Below, in pieces: positions 1 through 6,322 of a DNA stretch of 7,966 nt. Origin of the DNA: an uncultured Lactobacillus sp. (GTDB lineage: Bacteria; Bacillota; Bacilli; Lactobacillales; Lactobacillaceae); contig CALYQE010000087.1 of the NCBI GenBank assembly GCA_945281075.1, forward strand, positions 1 through 7,966. The letters are read 5' to 3'. A model generated the notes under the pieces. It saw only the letters and a program-made list of their open reading frames with translations, was not told where the DNA came from and searched no databases. Position numbers and translations under genes: made by a program. Within the stretch, counting starts at the first letter, position 1; every line of letters starts with the position of its first letter.

Positions 1-2
1 TT

Positions 3-59
3 ATCATGGTAATTGTTATTGACTGGATTTCAGGTTGGATTCGGAAGAAATTGGTGTAA
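3..59 (+). CDS. C-terminal end of an upstream gene, possibly an ABC transporter permease (partial)
   Basis: The frame is open from the window edge and ends at TAA 57-59. The visible residues are a hydrophobic run (MVIVIDWISGW) followed by a basic tail (IRKKLV). This pattern, a last membrane helix followed by IRKK/RL, resembles the C-terminus of phosphonate-type (PhnE-like) ABC permeases, but about 18 residues are too few for a firm family call. A strong intrinsic terminator starts 12 bases after the stop, which supports this being the true end of a plus-strand gene and the end of its transcription unit. It is therefore probably unrelated to the sugar operon downstream. Confidence 0.5.
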   Translation: MMVIVIDWISGWIRKKLV

Positions 60-71
60 ATATTTAAAATT

Positions 72-117
72 AAAAGGCGTAATGTCAATGTTAATGCATT
101 GATGTTACGCCTTTTTT
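72..117 (+). terminator. Intrinsic terminator of the upstream gene
   Basis: A 19-bp stem is formed by arms 72-90 and 97-115 with a 6-base loop (TTAATG). Pairing is complete if two adjacent G-U wobbles are allowed. The stem has a GGCG/CGCC core and ends in a run of six T (112-117). It separates the upstream gene from the regulator and PTS operon, so the latter must have its own promoter in 118-241. On the minus strand the A-rich left arm also gives a short T run after the stem, so it could act in both directions. Confidence 0.9.
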
Positions 118-141
118 GATTGCAGGTAACTTCATGTTTCA

Positions 142-157
142 ATAAAAGCGGTTTATT
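142..157 (+). promoter_or_regulatory. Possible cre (CcpA) site
   Basis: The sequence ATAAAAGCGGTTTATT matches the core AnCGnT and the flanking A/T positions of the Gram-positive catabolite-responsive element, with about three mismatches to WTGNAARCGNWWWCAW at the outer G, C and A. It lies just upstream of, and partly overlaps, the 36-bp dyad. That is a sensible place for carbon catabolite control of a PTS operon. The match is imperfect, so this is tentative. Confidence 0.35.
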
Positions 158-188
158 TGAATGTCCTCTATAGTGGACACTCAAATAA
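153..188 (+). promoter_or_regulatory. 36-bp dyad, probable operator of the PRD regulator
   Basis: Left arm TTATTTGAATGTCC (153-166) and right arm GGACACTCAAATAA (175-188) are reverse complements at 13 of 14 positions. The 8-base centre (167-174) contains the palindrome CTATAG, so the symmetry runs nearly through the whole site, centred between 170 and 171. There is no T run after it, so it is not a terminator. It is a good candidate binding site for a dimeric DNA-binding protein. The regulator whose gene begins 54 bases downstream is the obvious partner (inference). As all following genes are co-directional with tiny gaps, this single site could control the whole operon. Confidence 0.65.
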
Positions 189-205
189 TTTAGCGAGCAT
201 AAAAT
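174..205 (+). promoter_or_regulatory. Candidate promoter of the operon
   Basis: TGGACA (174-179) matches the -35 consensus TTGACA at five of six bases and lies in the right arm of the dyad. TAAAAT (200-205) is a good -10 hexamer, but the spacer is 20 bases; CATAAA (198-203) gives a spacer of 18 with a poorer -10. A long spacer next to an operator would fit an activator-dependent promoter, but the choice of hexamers is uncertain. The terminator at 72-117 requires some promoter in this interval. Confidence 0.35.
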
Positions 206-241
206 AGAAATAAAATTAAGAAATGAAAAGGGGGTATTTGG

Positions 242-1702
242 TTGAAAAGTAGAATAAACGACAAAGAACTCTTAAATTTTCTCGAAAAGCAAGGTACATA
301 TATAAATGCTGCAAAAATAGCTGATGCTTTTGGCGTCTCAGTTAAAACCGTGTATCGACATGTAGATAATATTAATCAAAATAGCGACGAAAATCTAATT
401 AAGTCTGAAAAGGCCAAGGGTTATAAATTGACTAAAAATTTTGCTTTTAAGCAAGATGATATAGATACTCCCTTTTCTATTGAAAAAAGCCCTGAAAATC
501 GTAGAAAAAACGTCCTCTTAAAAATATTATTTAATTCACCGCAATCATTATACATCTATGATTTATATAAAGATGAATATGTTAGTGAATCGACAATTAA
601 TGCAGATTTAATCAAGATTAAAAAAATTTTGTTTAAATCAAATCTAAACTTGATACAGAAAAACAAGAGAATATGTGTCCAGGGAAAAGAAGATGACATT
701 CGTGAAAAAATAAATTCACTTTTACATTGGCATAAAGGAAAGAATCACCGTGTCTTAATTGATGGAATTAATGAAGTTGACCTTGTGTTTATACAAGAAC
801 AAATTAATATTATTGAACAACTGAGCAAGCGAAAAATACCATATCCATACGATGTAAATATCTGTTCTCATATTTATATTTTGATTCAAAGGTCAAGAAA
901 ACAGACGGACAAAACTTACAGTAACAAAGTCGTTATTTCTAAAAAAGAGATTCACAACAACTATGATCTGTATCGAATTTCTGAAATAGTAATTGAAAAC
1001 GTTGAAAAATATATTGTTAAAGATATTTCAACATTTGAAATCAACTACTTATTTAAGTACCTTTTGTCCTCAAGATTTATCAGCGCAAATTCTGCGCAAG
1101 ACTCACAAATTTTATATTCGAATAAAGTAAAAGCTTTTACCACTAAGTTAATCAGCCGCGTAGCTAAAAAGATTGATGCAGTGATTGATAAATCAATATT
1201 AAGAAAAGAATTAATCAGTCATGTTGGTCCGATGATGAACCGAATTGAAAATAATATCTCGGTTGAAAATGAGCTTTTGACTGATATTAAAGTCGAATAT
1301 AAGGATTTATATAAAGTAGTTTCACAAGAATGCCAAAGTGTATGCCAACAAATGAATGTGCCTAAAATTTCTGAAAATGAAGTTGGCTTTATTACTTTGT
1401 ATTTCGAGAAAAATATTGAGGAGATCACTAAGAAATATCATGTTTGGGTGGTTTGTGCCAGTGGCATCGGTACCTCTGAACTATTGAAATTGAAAATTCA
1501 GGAGGAGTTCCGAAATATTGTCGTTGATAAGGTGATTTCTTCACTAGATGAACAATTGTTTACAACTAATAGTAGCTCTGAGACAGATTTAATTATTTCA
1601 ACCGTTGAATTGCCTAAAAACATGCGAAATCGATATGTGCTTGTCAGTGCGATGCTAAACAAACAAGACAAGGAGAAAATAAAAGATGCAATTTACCAAT
1701 GA
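242..1702 (+). CDS. PRD-domain transcription regulator (MtlR/LicR type) with C-terminal EIIB-like domain
   Basis: Probable activator of the operon, controlled by PTS phosphorylation. Domains in order (486 aa): HTH_11-type winged helix about residues 6-60; second winged helix about 86-150; PRD1 about 178-285 with His210 in the CSHIYILIQR motif; PRD2 about 290-395 with His327 in ISHVGPMMNR; EIIB(Gat)-like domain about 399-486 with the phosphorylatable Cys405 in VCASGIGTS. Relatives usually continue into an EIIA-like domain; here the frame stops and that domain is encoded by the next, overlapping gene. At the second conserved His position of PRD2 there is Tyr387 (ITLYFEK), where relatives commonly have His. 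Start: TTG 242 with a strong AAAGGGGG site at 227-234, seven bases upstream; no ATG in frame fits. It is first in the operon, downstream of a 36-bp dyad that may be its operator. The family is secure; the target sugar is unknown. Confidence 0.9.
   Translation: MKSRINDKELLNFLEKQGTYINAAKIADAFGVSVKTVYRHVDNINQNSDENLIKSEKAKGYKLTKNFAFKQDDIDTPFSIEKSPENRRKNVLLKILFNSPQSLYIYDLYKDEYVSESTINADLIKIKKILFKSNLNLIQKNKRICVQGKEDDIREKINSLLHWHKGKNHRVLIDGINEVDLVFIQEQINIIEQLSKRKIPYPYDVNICSHIYILIQRSRKQTDKTYSNKVVISKKEIHNNYDLYRISEIVIENVEKYIVKDISTFEINYLFKYLLSSRFISANSAQDSQILYSNKVKAFTTKLISRVAKKIDAVIDKSILRKELISHVGPMMNRIENNISVENELLTDIKVEYKDLYKVVSQECQSVCQQMNVPKISENEVGFITLYFEKNIEEITKKYHVWVVCASGIGTSELLKLKIQEEFRNIVVDKVISSLDEQLFTTNSSSETDLIISTVELPKNMRNRYVLVSAMLNKQDKEKIKDAIYQ
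1670..1688 (+). promoter_or_regulatory. Internal ribosome binding site and ATG for the detached EIIA-like protein
   Basis: AAGGAG (1670-1675) lies inside the end of the regulator gene, ten bases before ATG 1686-1688. This gives the downstream overlapping frame its own translation start, so separate, coupled translation is possible without any frameshift. Confidence 0.6.
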
Positions 1703-2105
1703 ATATTATGCACTTGTTTCTCAACCTGTTTCGATTATGCACCTCGTTACAACTTATATTAGAAAAAAGGCGTCGTATTTATCACCCGAAAAGATCAAAA
1801 GCAACATTTTTCGACGTGAAAAAAAGGGAGATACATATGTTGGCAATAAGATAATTATCTTGCATGTAATTAGTAAAGAAATAACGCGACCCTTTATAAT
1901 GTATCTTTTTTTGTCCCATTTAGAAAGCTGGACTTCACTATATAGTGGGCAAAAACATCAAGTAAACAAAATTATGATTATAGTCGTGAATCCACACCAT
2001 CTAGATTTAAAATTCGCATTTTTTCCGAAGTTCTTCGACTGCGAGCTACAGAAATTATTGAGGGAGCCAAAGGTCAAACAAAATCAAATTTATCGGTGTT
2101 TATAA
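1686..2105 (+). CDS. EIIA-like (PTS_EIIA_2) domain protein, detached C-terminus of the PRD regulator
   Basis: A 139-aa frame that overlaps the end of the regulator by 17 bases in the +1 frame. It follows the EIIA Fru/Mtl/Ntr pattern: FRREKKGDTYVG (about 42-53) matches the family's RExxxxTxxG block, and His60 in KIIILHV sits where the phospho-accepting PH of EIIA lies. A downstream stretch HQVNKIMIIVV resembles the VxxIxLL strand, and a C-terminal LQKLL segment follows. In related regulators this domain is fused after the EIIB-like domain, and 486 plus 139 residues gives the usual full length. The Pro normally before the His is Leu, so phosphorylation may be lost. It could be a real separate protein (own AAGGAG and ATG 1686), the product of frameshifting, or the tail of a gene broken by a one-base change. 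The frame is otherwise intact over 420 bases, which favours a functional product. Confidence 0.65.
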   Translation: MQFTNEYYALVSQPVSIMHLVTTYIRKKASYLSPEKIKSNIFRREKKGDTYVGNKIIILHVISKEITRPFIMYLFLSHLESWTSLYSGQKHQVNKIMIIVVNPHHLDLKFAFFPKFFDCELQKLLREPKVKQNQIYRCL

Positions 2106-2123
2106 GGAAGAAGAGAACCTAGT

Positions 2124-2582
2124 TTGTATATAAATAAAAAGTTATTTAGTAAAGAAGTAATTTTGCTACATCAAAATGTTAAGGATAAGGAGGAAGCATT
2201 AACAATTTTAGCAACAGAACTAGAAAGAAAAAATGTAGTAAACACTAACTTTTTGCCAGCTATTTTAAAACGTGAGCAAGAATATCCAACGGGACTGGCT
2301 TTGCAAGAAAACTTAGGAGTTGCGATACCACATACCGATCCGGATAAGATAAAGCAGGAACAGCTAGGATTTATTTCGTTACAACATCCAATTGAGTTTA
2401 AGCAAATGGGTGATGCAAACAGCAAGGTAAAAGTATCAATGATTTTTGTTTTGTGTCTGAAAAGTCCCGACAAGCAATTAAATATGCTTAAGAGCTTCAT
2501 GAATATGTTTACTGATGCTGAGACAATGAAACAAATCAATGCAGTAGAAACAAAAGAGCAATTTTTAAAAGCCATTGAGTAA
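2124..2582 (+). CDS. gatA: PTS EIIA component, galactitol/fructose type
   Basis: Cytoplasmic phosphocarrier that takes phosphate from HPr and passes it to EIIB. The 152-aa protein is a complete single EIIA domain: KREQEYPTGLAL (about 49-60), then the active-site His70 in GVAIPHTD, then a KQMGD segment and the VKVSMIFVLCL strand, with C-terminal helices. The IPHT and MGD blocks are closest to the galactitol branch (GatA). Start: TTG 2124 is chosen because the domain begins directly after it and no ATG or GTG lies in frame upstream after the previous stop. The ribosome binding site is poor: AAGGA (2104-2108) is 15 bases away, while AGAGAA is closer but weak. It follows the EIIA-like frame by 18 bases, in the same reading frame. 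Its phosphate partner is the EIIB encoded at 6033-6317. The symbol is by family only; galactitol itself is not implied. Confidence 0.88.
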   Translation: MYINKKLFSKEVILLHQNVKDKEEALTILATELERKNVVNTNFLPAILKREQEYPTGLALQENLGVAIPHTDPDKIKQEQLGFISLQHPIEFKQMGDANSKVKVSMIFVLCLKSPDKQLNMLKSFMNMFTDAETMKQINAVETKEQFLKAIE

Positions 2583-2602
2583 ATAATAAAAAAGGAGAAA
2601 GA

Positions 2603-3430
2603 ATGTTAATTTCATCAAACGAGATTTTGCAGGAAGCTAGGAAAAACGGTTTTGCATTTCCACATTTTAATTATTGGGATGACTTATCTATTAAGGCTGA
2701 ATTAGCTGCCGCTGAAGTTAAAGGGCTTCCTGTGATATTAGCTTGGGCACAAAAACATGGCCCACAAATTAGTATTGAAGAAGCACTTAACTTAGGGAAA
2801 TTTTATGGAAGTCGGGCAAAAGTACCAGTAGTTTTACATTTGGATCACGGTACTGATCCTGAATTAGTTAAGTGGGGCGCTTTTCACGGTTTTAGTTCTG
2901 TAATGATTGATGCCTCCAATGAAAAATTTAATGACAATGTCAGAATAACTCGAGATGTGGTTAAATATTGCCATCATTTAGGCGTGACGGTCGAAGCAGA
3001 AGTTGGTCATGTTGGGACCGCTTCAGCGGATGACAGTACTACTTATACCGAAGTAAAAACAGCAGTTGAGTTTGTGAAAGAAACAAAAGTGGATTCACTA
3101 GCTGTGTCAATCGGCACCTCACATGGGGTTTATAAAAAAGGAAGACCAAAGCTTAATTTTGAGAGAATTAAAAAGCTCAAGGAAGCCATTAATGTGCCCC
3201 TAGTTTGTCATGGTGGATCTTCATCAGGAAATGCAAATCTTAATGAAGCTGCCAAAAGCGGTATTGCAAAAATCAATATTTATACCGACTTAGCAAACAC
3301 GGCATTACATGTTGCTCAAAAAATGACCTACGATACCGAATTTGAATTGCTAAAAGCTCAACGTAGCGCAATTCAGGTAATGTCAGAACATTATTATGAC
3401 GTTTTTGAAACTGCTAAATATTCTTATTAG
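2603..3430 (+). CDS. Class II ketose-bisphosphate aldolase (GatY/KbaY/Fba family)
   Basis: Zinc-dependent aldolase that cleaves a ketose 1-phosphate or 1,6-bisphosphate into DHAP and an aldehyde; cytoplasmic. At 275 aa it is close to the usual 280-290 aa and complete. Visible residues: HLDHG with catalytic Asp81 and zinc ligand His82; SVMIDAS (99-105); EAEVGHVG (131-138) with conserved Glu and His; GTSHGVYKK with zinc ligand His174; CHGGSSSG with zinc ligand His203; and KINIYTD (223-229), the phosphate/DHAP-binding segment (NVNTD in many relatives). All catalytic and zinc residues are present. AAAGGAG (2591-2597) lies five bases before ATG 2603. It follows EIIA by 20 bases. Exact substrate (tagatose-, fructose- or another bisphosphate) cannot be read from the sequence. 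The lack of a kinase nearby leaves open which ketose 1-phosphate it would see. Confidence 0.9.
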   Translation: MLISSNEILQEARKNGFAFPHFNYWDDLSIKAELAAAEVKGLPVILAWAQKHGPQISIEEALNLGKFYGSRAKVPVVLHLDHGTDPELVKWGAFHGFSSVMIDASNEKFNDNVRITRDVVKYCHHLGVTVEAEVGHVGTASADDSTTYTEVKTAVEFVKETKVDSLAVSIGTSHGVYKKGRPKLNFERIKKLKEAINVPLVCHGGSSSGNANLNEAAKSGIAKINIYTDLANTALHVAQKMTYDTEFELLKAQRSAIQVMSEHYYDVFETAKYSY

Positions 3431-3443
3431 AAAGGAAAAAATC

Positions 3444-4130
3444 GTGGTATTAGTAAAAAAGCCATTTTTAATGGTAAATCCCAAGGTCTATTTATTTGGC
3501 GATGAAATAGTACAGCTGGCCAAAGTGGCTGACAAGTTAGCTCAAAAATATCAAATTGATATCTTGTTTACTGGATCACTAATTGACTTGCCTAGGATTA
3601 AAGCTGAAACGAGTCATTTAATTATTACAGCTCAACACATGGATGCGGTTAATAAAGGAAGAGGGATGGGACATGTCTTGCCGGAAAGTCTTGTAGCTGC
3701 TGGAGTACAAGCTGTCGTATTAAATCATGCAGAAAATCAGCTAACATTGAATGTTTTAGCAAAGACGCTAAAAAGAGCTAAAGAAGTTGGATTGTACACG
3801 ATTGTTTGTGGCGACAGCATTGAAGAATGTCGCGCAATTGCTCAGCTCAATCCTAATATGATGATTTGTGAACCGACAAGTCTGATCGGCACGAACAAAA
3901 CTAGCGATGATCAATATATCATTGAAACCATTAAAGCAGTTAAAGGCATTAACTCTAATATTCTAATTTTGGAAGCAGCTGGAGTAAGTACTGGTGATGA
4001 TGTTAAAAAAGTTCTGAGATTAGGAGCTGATGGTACTGGAGGCACTAGTGGCATTGTTTGTGCTGATAATTGGGAAAAGCAATTAATTGAAATGATTAAC
4101 CCATTGAAATTATGTCAAGGCGGTGAATAG
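3444..4130 (+). CDS. Triosephosphate isomerase paralogue (short, archaeal-like)
   Basis: TIM-barrel isomerase that should interconvert an aldose and ketose phosphate of three or four carbons. The 228 aa are shorter than the roughly 250 aa of housekeeping bacterial TpiA and resemble the short archaeal TIM type. Catalytic residues: Lys14 in MVNPK (NWK/NFK in relatives), His95 in LNHAEN, Glu143 in CEPTSLIGT. Phosphate-binding segments AAGVSTGDDV and GTGGTSGIV are seen near the C-terminus. The motif GRGMGHVLPE corresponds to the archaeal GHTGHVLPE block. Start: GTG 3444 has AAAGGA (3431-3436) seven bases upstream, and the barrel's first strand begins just after it. ATG 3396 lies inside the aldolase gene, and ATG 3471 would remove the first strand. 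The gene sits between aldolase and YjbQ, with its stop one base before the YjbQ ATG. TIM paralogues in sugar operons are known to act on tetrulose phosphates (LerI/EryH group), so triose phosphate need not be the substrate. Confidence 0.82.
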   Translation: MVLVKKPFLMVNPKVYLFGDEIVQLAKVADKLAQKYQIDILFTGSLIDLPRIKAETSHLIITAQHMDAVNKGRGMGHVLPESLVAAGVQAVVLNHAENQLTLNVLAKTLKRAKEVGLYTIVCGDSIEECRAIAQLNPNMMICEPTSLIGTNKTSDDQYIIETIKAVKGINSNILILEAAGVSTGDDVKKVLRLGADGTGGTSGIVCADNWEKQLIEMINPLKLCQGGE

Positions 4131-4131
4131 C

Positions 4132-4650
4132 ATGAAAATATATCAAGATCAAGTAAGTCTGGCAACTCAGGCTCGAGTTACATATTTAAACATCACTGAC
4201 GAAGTAAATAAGATTGTTAAAGACAGTGAAATTAAAAACGGTCTTTGTTTAATTCAGACTTCTCACACAACTTGTTCAATCTTGTTTGAGGAATATGTTC
4301 ACGATCATGACTTTAATGGTGATGAATTTTTACAAGCTGATTTAAATAAAATTCTAGATAAGTTAATTCCTCGCGAATATACAGAAAACTCTAATTATCG
4401 TTATCCGGGGCCAAAGCACGTAAAGTTTTTAAAAGAACTATCCAAGATTGACAAAAATTATCCCAATGAAAAAAACACCATTTTAAATGGCGATGCGCAT
4501 ATTAAAGGATCAATGTTTGGATCTAATCAGACATTTGGAATTAAAAACAGTATGCTACTGATCGGCTCTGTTGGCGATATTTATTTTGTGGATTGGGATC
4601 AAAATCGAGAAAGAACAAGGAAATGTAATGTAGTTATTATCGGTGAATAA
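4132..4650 (+). CDS. YjbQ/UPF0047 family protein, enlarged form
   Basis: Member of the small YjbQ family, whose cellular role is unsettled (a weak thiamine-phosphate synthase activity has been reported for some members). The predicted protein is 172 aa, against roughly 130-140 in typical members; the extra length lies in the middle, about residues 55-120. Family features: QTSHTTCSILFEE (42-54) with His45, and DAHIKGSMFGSNQ (121-133) with His123, corresponding to the AHIK...G block. The C-terminus has the usual strand pair plus RERTRKCNVVI. Start: ATG 4132, with AAGGCGGTGA (4117-4126), one mismatch from a perfect ribosome binding site, five bases upstream. GTG 4123 lies inside that site and is rejected. 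The gene is translationally close to the isomerase before it. Its place between a TIM paralogue and EIIC suggests a sugar-phosphate role, which is inference. Confidence 0.82.
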   Translation: MKIYQDQVSLATQARVTYLNITDEVNKIVKDSEIKNGLCLIQTSHTTCSILFEEYVHDHDFNGDEFLQADLNKILDKLIPREYTENSNYRYPGPKHVKFLKELSKIDKNYPNEKNTILNGDAHIKGSMFGSNQTFGIKNSMLLIGSVGDIYFVDWDQNRERTRKCNVVIIGE

Positions 4651-4677
4651 TAACTTGCAAACTAAAGGAGAACAAAA

Positions 4678-6009
4678 ATGTTACAGTTTTTGCAAGAAAT
4701 AGTGAATTGGGGAGCTCCAGTAATATTACCTATAATTATTGCAATTTTTGCCATGATTTTAGGTGCTGGTTTTAAAAAATCCTTTGTAGCGGGACTGACT
4801 GTTGGGATCGGTTTTATTGGCTTAAATTTAGTGACCGGACTGTTAGGAGATACGCTGGGAAAAGCTGCACAAGTAATGGTTAAAAGATTTGGATTATCTT
4901 TGGTAACCTTAGATATTGGCTGGCCAGCAGCCTCTGCAATTTCTTATGGAACTATTTTGGGAATTTCGGCAATACCAATTGGAATTGCTTTAGATTTGTT
5001 TTTACTGTTATTTGGCTTAACCAAGACTTTGAATATTGACATTTGGAATTTCTGGCATGCTGCCTTTATTGGGGGCCTGGTTTATGGTGTGTCTGGCAAT
5101 TTTCCGCTTGCGGTCTTTTCAATGGTTGCATACCAGACTTTACTATACTTCTTAGGTGACTTAAGTGCCCCAATATTGAATAAATACTATGGCTTCCCTA
5201 ATATAACCTTTCCTCATGGGACATCTGTACCAGGATATTTAGTTGCATTACCTTTAAACTGGTTATTTGATCGAATTCCTGGCTTCAACAAGTTAAAGGC
5301 CAACCCAGAAACTATTCAGAAACGTTTTGGAATTCTCGGGGAAACTTCGGTAATGGGGCTGATTATTGGTTTAATTATCGGAATCTTAGCTGGATATGAT
5401 GTTGGCAAGGTATTGAACCTTGGCGTTCAAACAGCAGCAATTATGGTTTTACTGCCTAGAATGGTTTCAGTATTAATGGAAGGCTTAACACCAGTTTCCG
5501 ATGCGGCAAATGATTTTATCAAGAAACGTTTTCCAGGTCACGAATTATACATTGGTATGGATTCAGCTCTAGCAGTTGGCGACCAAGCCGTACTTGCAGT
5601 TTCGCTGTTAATGATTCCGATCACTCTGTTATTAGCCATCATACTTCCAGGTAATAAAACAATTCCATTTGGTGATTTTTCCACAATTCCGTTTGCGGTT
5701 TGTTTAATGATTCCAGTTTTTGGTGGCAATATTGTACGCTCTGTTGTTGGCGGCTCAATTTACATGACCAGCATTTTATACATAACCTCATGGATCGCAC
5801 CCTTAGTTACAAAAATGGCTAAAGCAGCCAGTTTTAATATTGGACATGCAACAAGTATTACCTCTATGGTAGAAGGCGGATTATGGCCGACGTTCTTATT
5901 TGTTTGGGGAGCTAGACACTTACCGTGGATTATTTCAGCAGCAATACTGCTCATTTCAATGGCTGGACTATATTGTGTGAACAAAAGGAAAACAAAATTG
6001 CAAGCTTAA
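4678..6009 (+). CDS. gatC: PTS EIIC component, galactitol family membrane permease
   Basis: Integral membrane sugar channel of the galactitol (Gat) PTS family; it moves the sugar inward while EIIB phosphorylates it. The 443 aa match the family length. There are roughly ten to twelve hydrophobic segments, for example about 12-30, 36-57, 84-115, 127-160, 224-240, 246-262, 296-324, 335-350, 356-376 and 417-434, and a basic cytoplasmic tail (NKRKTKLQA). It has no fused EIIB or EIIA. Family-like blocks include TLDIGWPAASAISYGT (78-92), DAANDFIKKRFPG (275-287), GMDSALAVGDQA (293-304) and SMVEGGLWPT (396-405). AAAGGAG (4664-4670) lies seven bases before ATG 4678. It is followed by EIIB after 23 bases. 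Gat-family EIICs also carry pentitols and other sugars, so the symbol marks the family and not the substrate. Confidence 0.92.
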   Translation: MLQFLQEIVNWGAPVILPIIIAIFAMILGAGFKKSFVAGLTVGIGFIGLNLVTGLLGDTLGKAAQVMVKRFGLSLVTLDIGWPAASAISYGTILGISAIPIGIALDLFLLLFGLTKTLNIDIWNFWHAAFIGGLVYGVSGNFPLAVFSMVAYQTLLYFLGDLSAPILNKYYGFPNITFPHGTSVPGYLVALPLNWLFDRIPGFNKLKANPETIQKRFGILGETSVMGLIIGLIIGILAGYDVGKVLNLGVQTAAIMVLLPRMVSVLMEGLTPVSDAANDFIKKRFPGHELYIGMDSALAVGDQAVLAVSLLMIPITLLLAIILPGNKTIPFGDFSTIPFAVCLMIPVFGGNIVRSVVGGSIYMTSILYITSWIAPLVTKMAKAASFNIGHATSITSMVEGGLWPTFLFVWGARHLPWIISAAILLISMAGLYCVNKRKTKLQA

Positions 6010-6032
6010 ATTTAAAAATTGGAGAAGAATTT

Positions 6033-6317
6033 ATGAAAAAAATTTTAGTAATGTGTGGAACTGGTATCGCAACGTCGACGATGGTAGCTAATAGAATTAA
6101 AGATTATTTAAATTCGAAAGGATTAGGAGATAAAGTAAATATTTCTCACGCTAGTATTAGTGATAAAATAAATGGACTGGATGATTATGACATTATTTTA
6201 TCAACAACAGTTGTACCTGATAAAATTAAAGACAAAGTCATTTCTGCAGTCCCACTCTTAACCGGTGTAAATGATGAAGAAATCTATCAAGAAGTAGAAA
6301 ACAAGGTTAGGGAGTGA
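6033..6317 (+). CDS. gatB: PTS EIIB component, galactitol/lactose-like fold
   Basis: Cytoplasmic phosphotransfer subunit (94 aa, the normal length) that receives phosphate from EIIA on Cys8 and gives it to the incoming sugar. The active-site loop VMCGTGIATSTMV (6-18) is typical of GatB. After it come the DYDIILSTTVV strand and a C-terminal helix. Start: ATG 6033 has GGAG (6021-6024) eight bases upstream, and the protein starts directly with the first strand MKKILVMC. A longer frame from 5925 would run inside the EIIC gene and is rejected. The stop overlaps the region of the ribosome binding site for the next gene, so the two are probably translated together. Confidence 0.92.
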   Translation: MKKILVMCGTGIATSTMVANRIKDYLNSKGLGDKVNISHASISDKINGLDDYDIILSTTVVPDKIKDKVISAVPLLTGVNDEEIYQEVENKVRE

Positions 6318-6322
6318 TTGAT

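Noticed and set aside
153..188. Reading the dyad as a terminator or an RNA antiterminator (RAT) site
   Set aside because: No T run follows it and no overlapping terminator is present. The regulator has DNA-binding HTH domains rather than the RNA-binding CAT domain of BglG-type antiterminators.
223..252. Nine-codon plus-strand frame ATG 223 to TAG 252 overlapping the regulator start
   Set aside because: It would contain the regulator's ribosome binding site and has no good site of its own; probably chance.
2171..2575. Long minus-strand frame opposite EIIA, and similar frames opposite the regulator (1219-1428), EIIC (5538-5729, 5760-5984) and isomerase (6791-7042)
   Set aside because: Antisense shadows of well-supported genes, with no family resemblance and no start signals.
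3396..3443. Longer start for the TIM paralogue inside the aldolase gene
   Set aside because: No ribosome binding site, and it adds residues not related to TIM. GTG 3444 is well placed after AAAGGA.
5925..6032. N-terminal extension of EIIB starting inside the EIIC gene
   Set aside because: The EIIB fold starts exactly at ATG 6033, which has its own ribosome binding site. The extension is an out-of-frame reading of the EIIC end.
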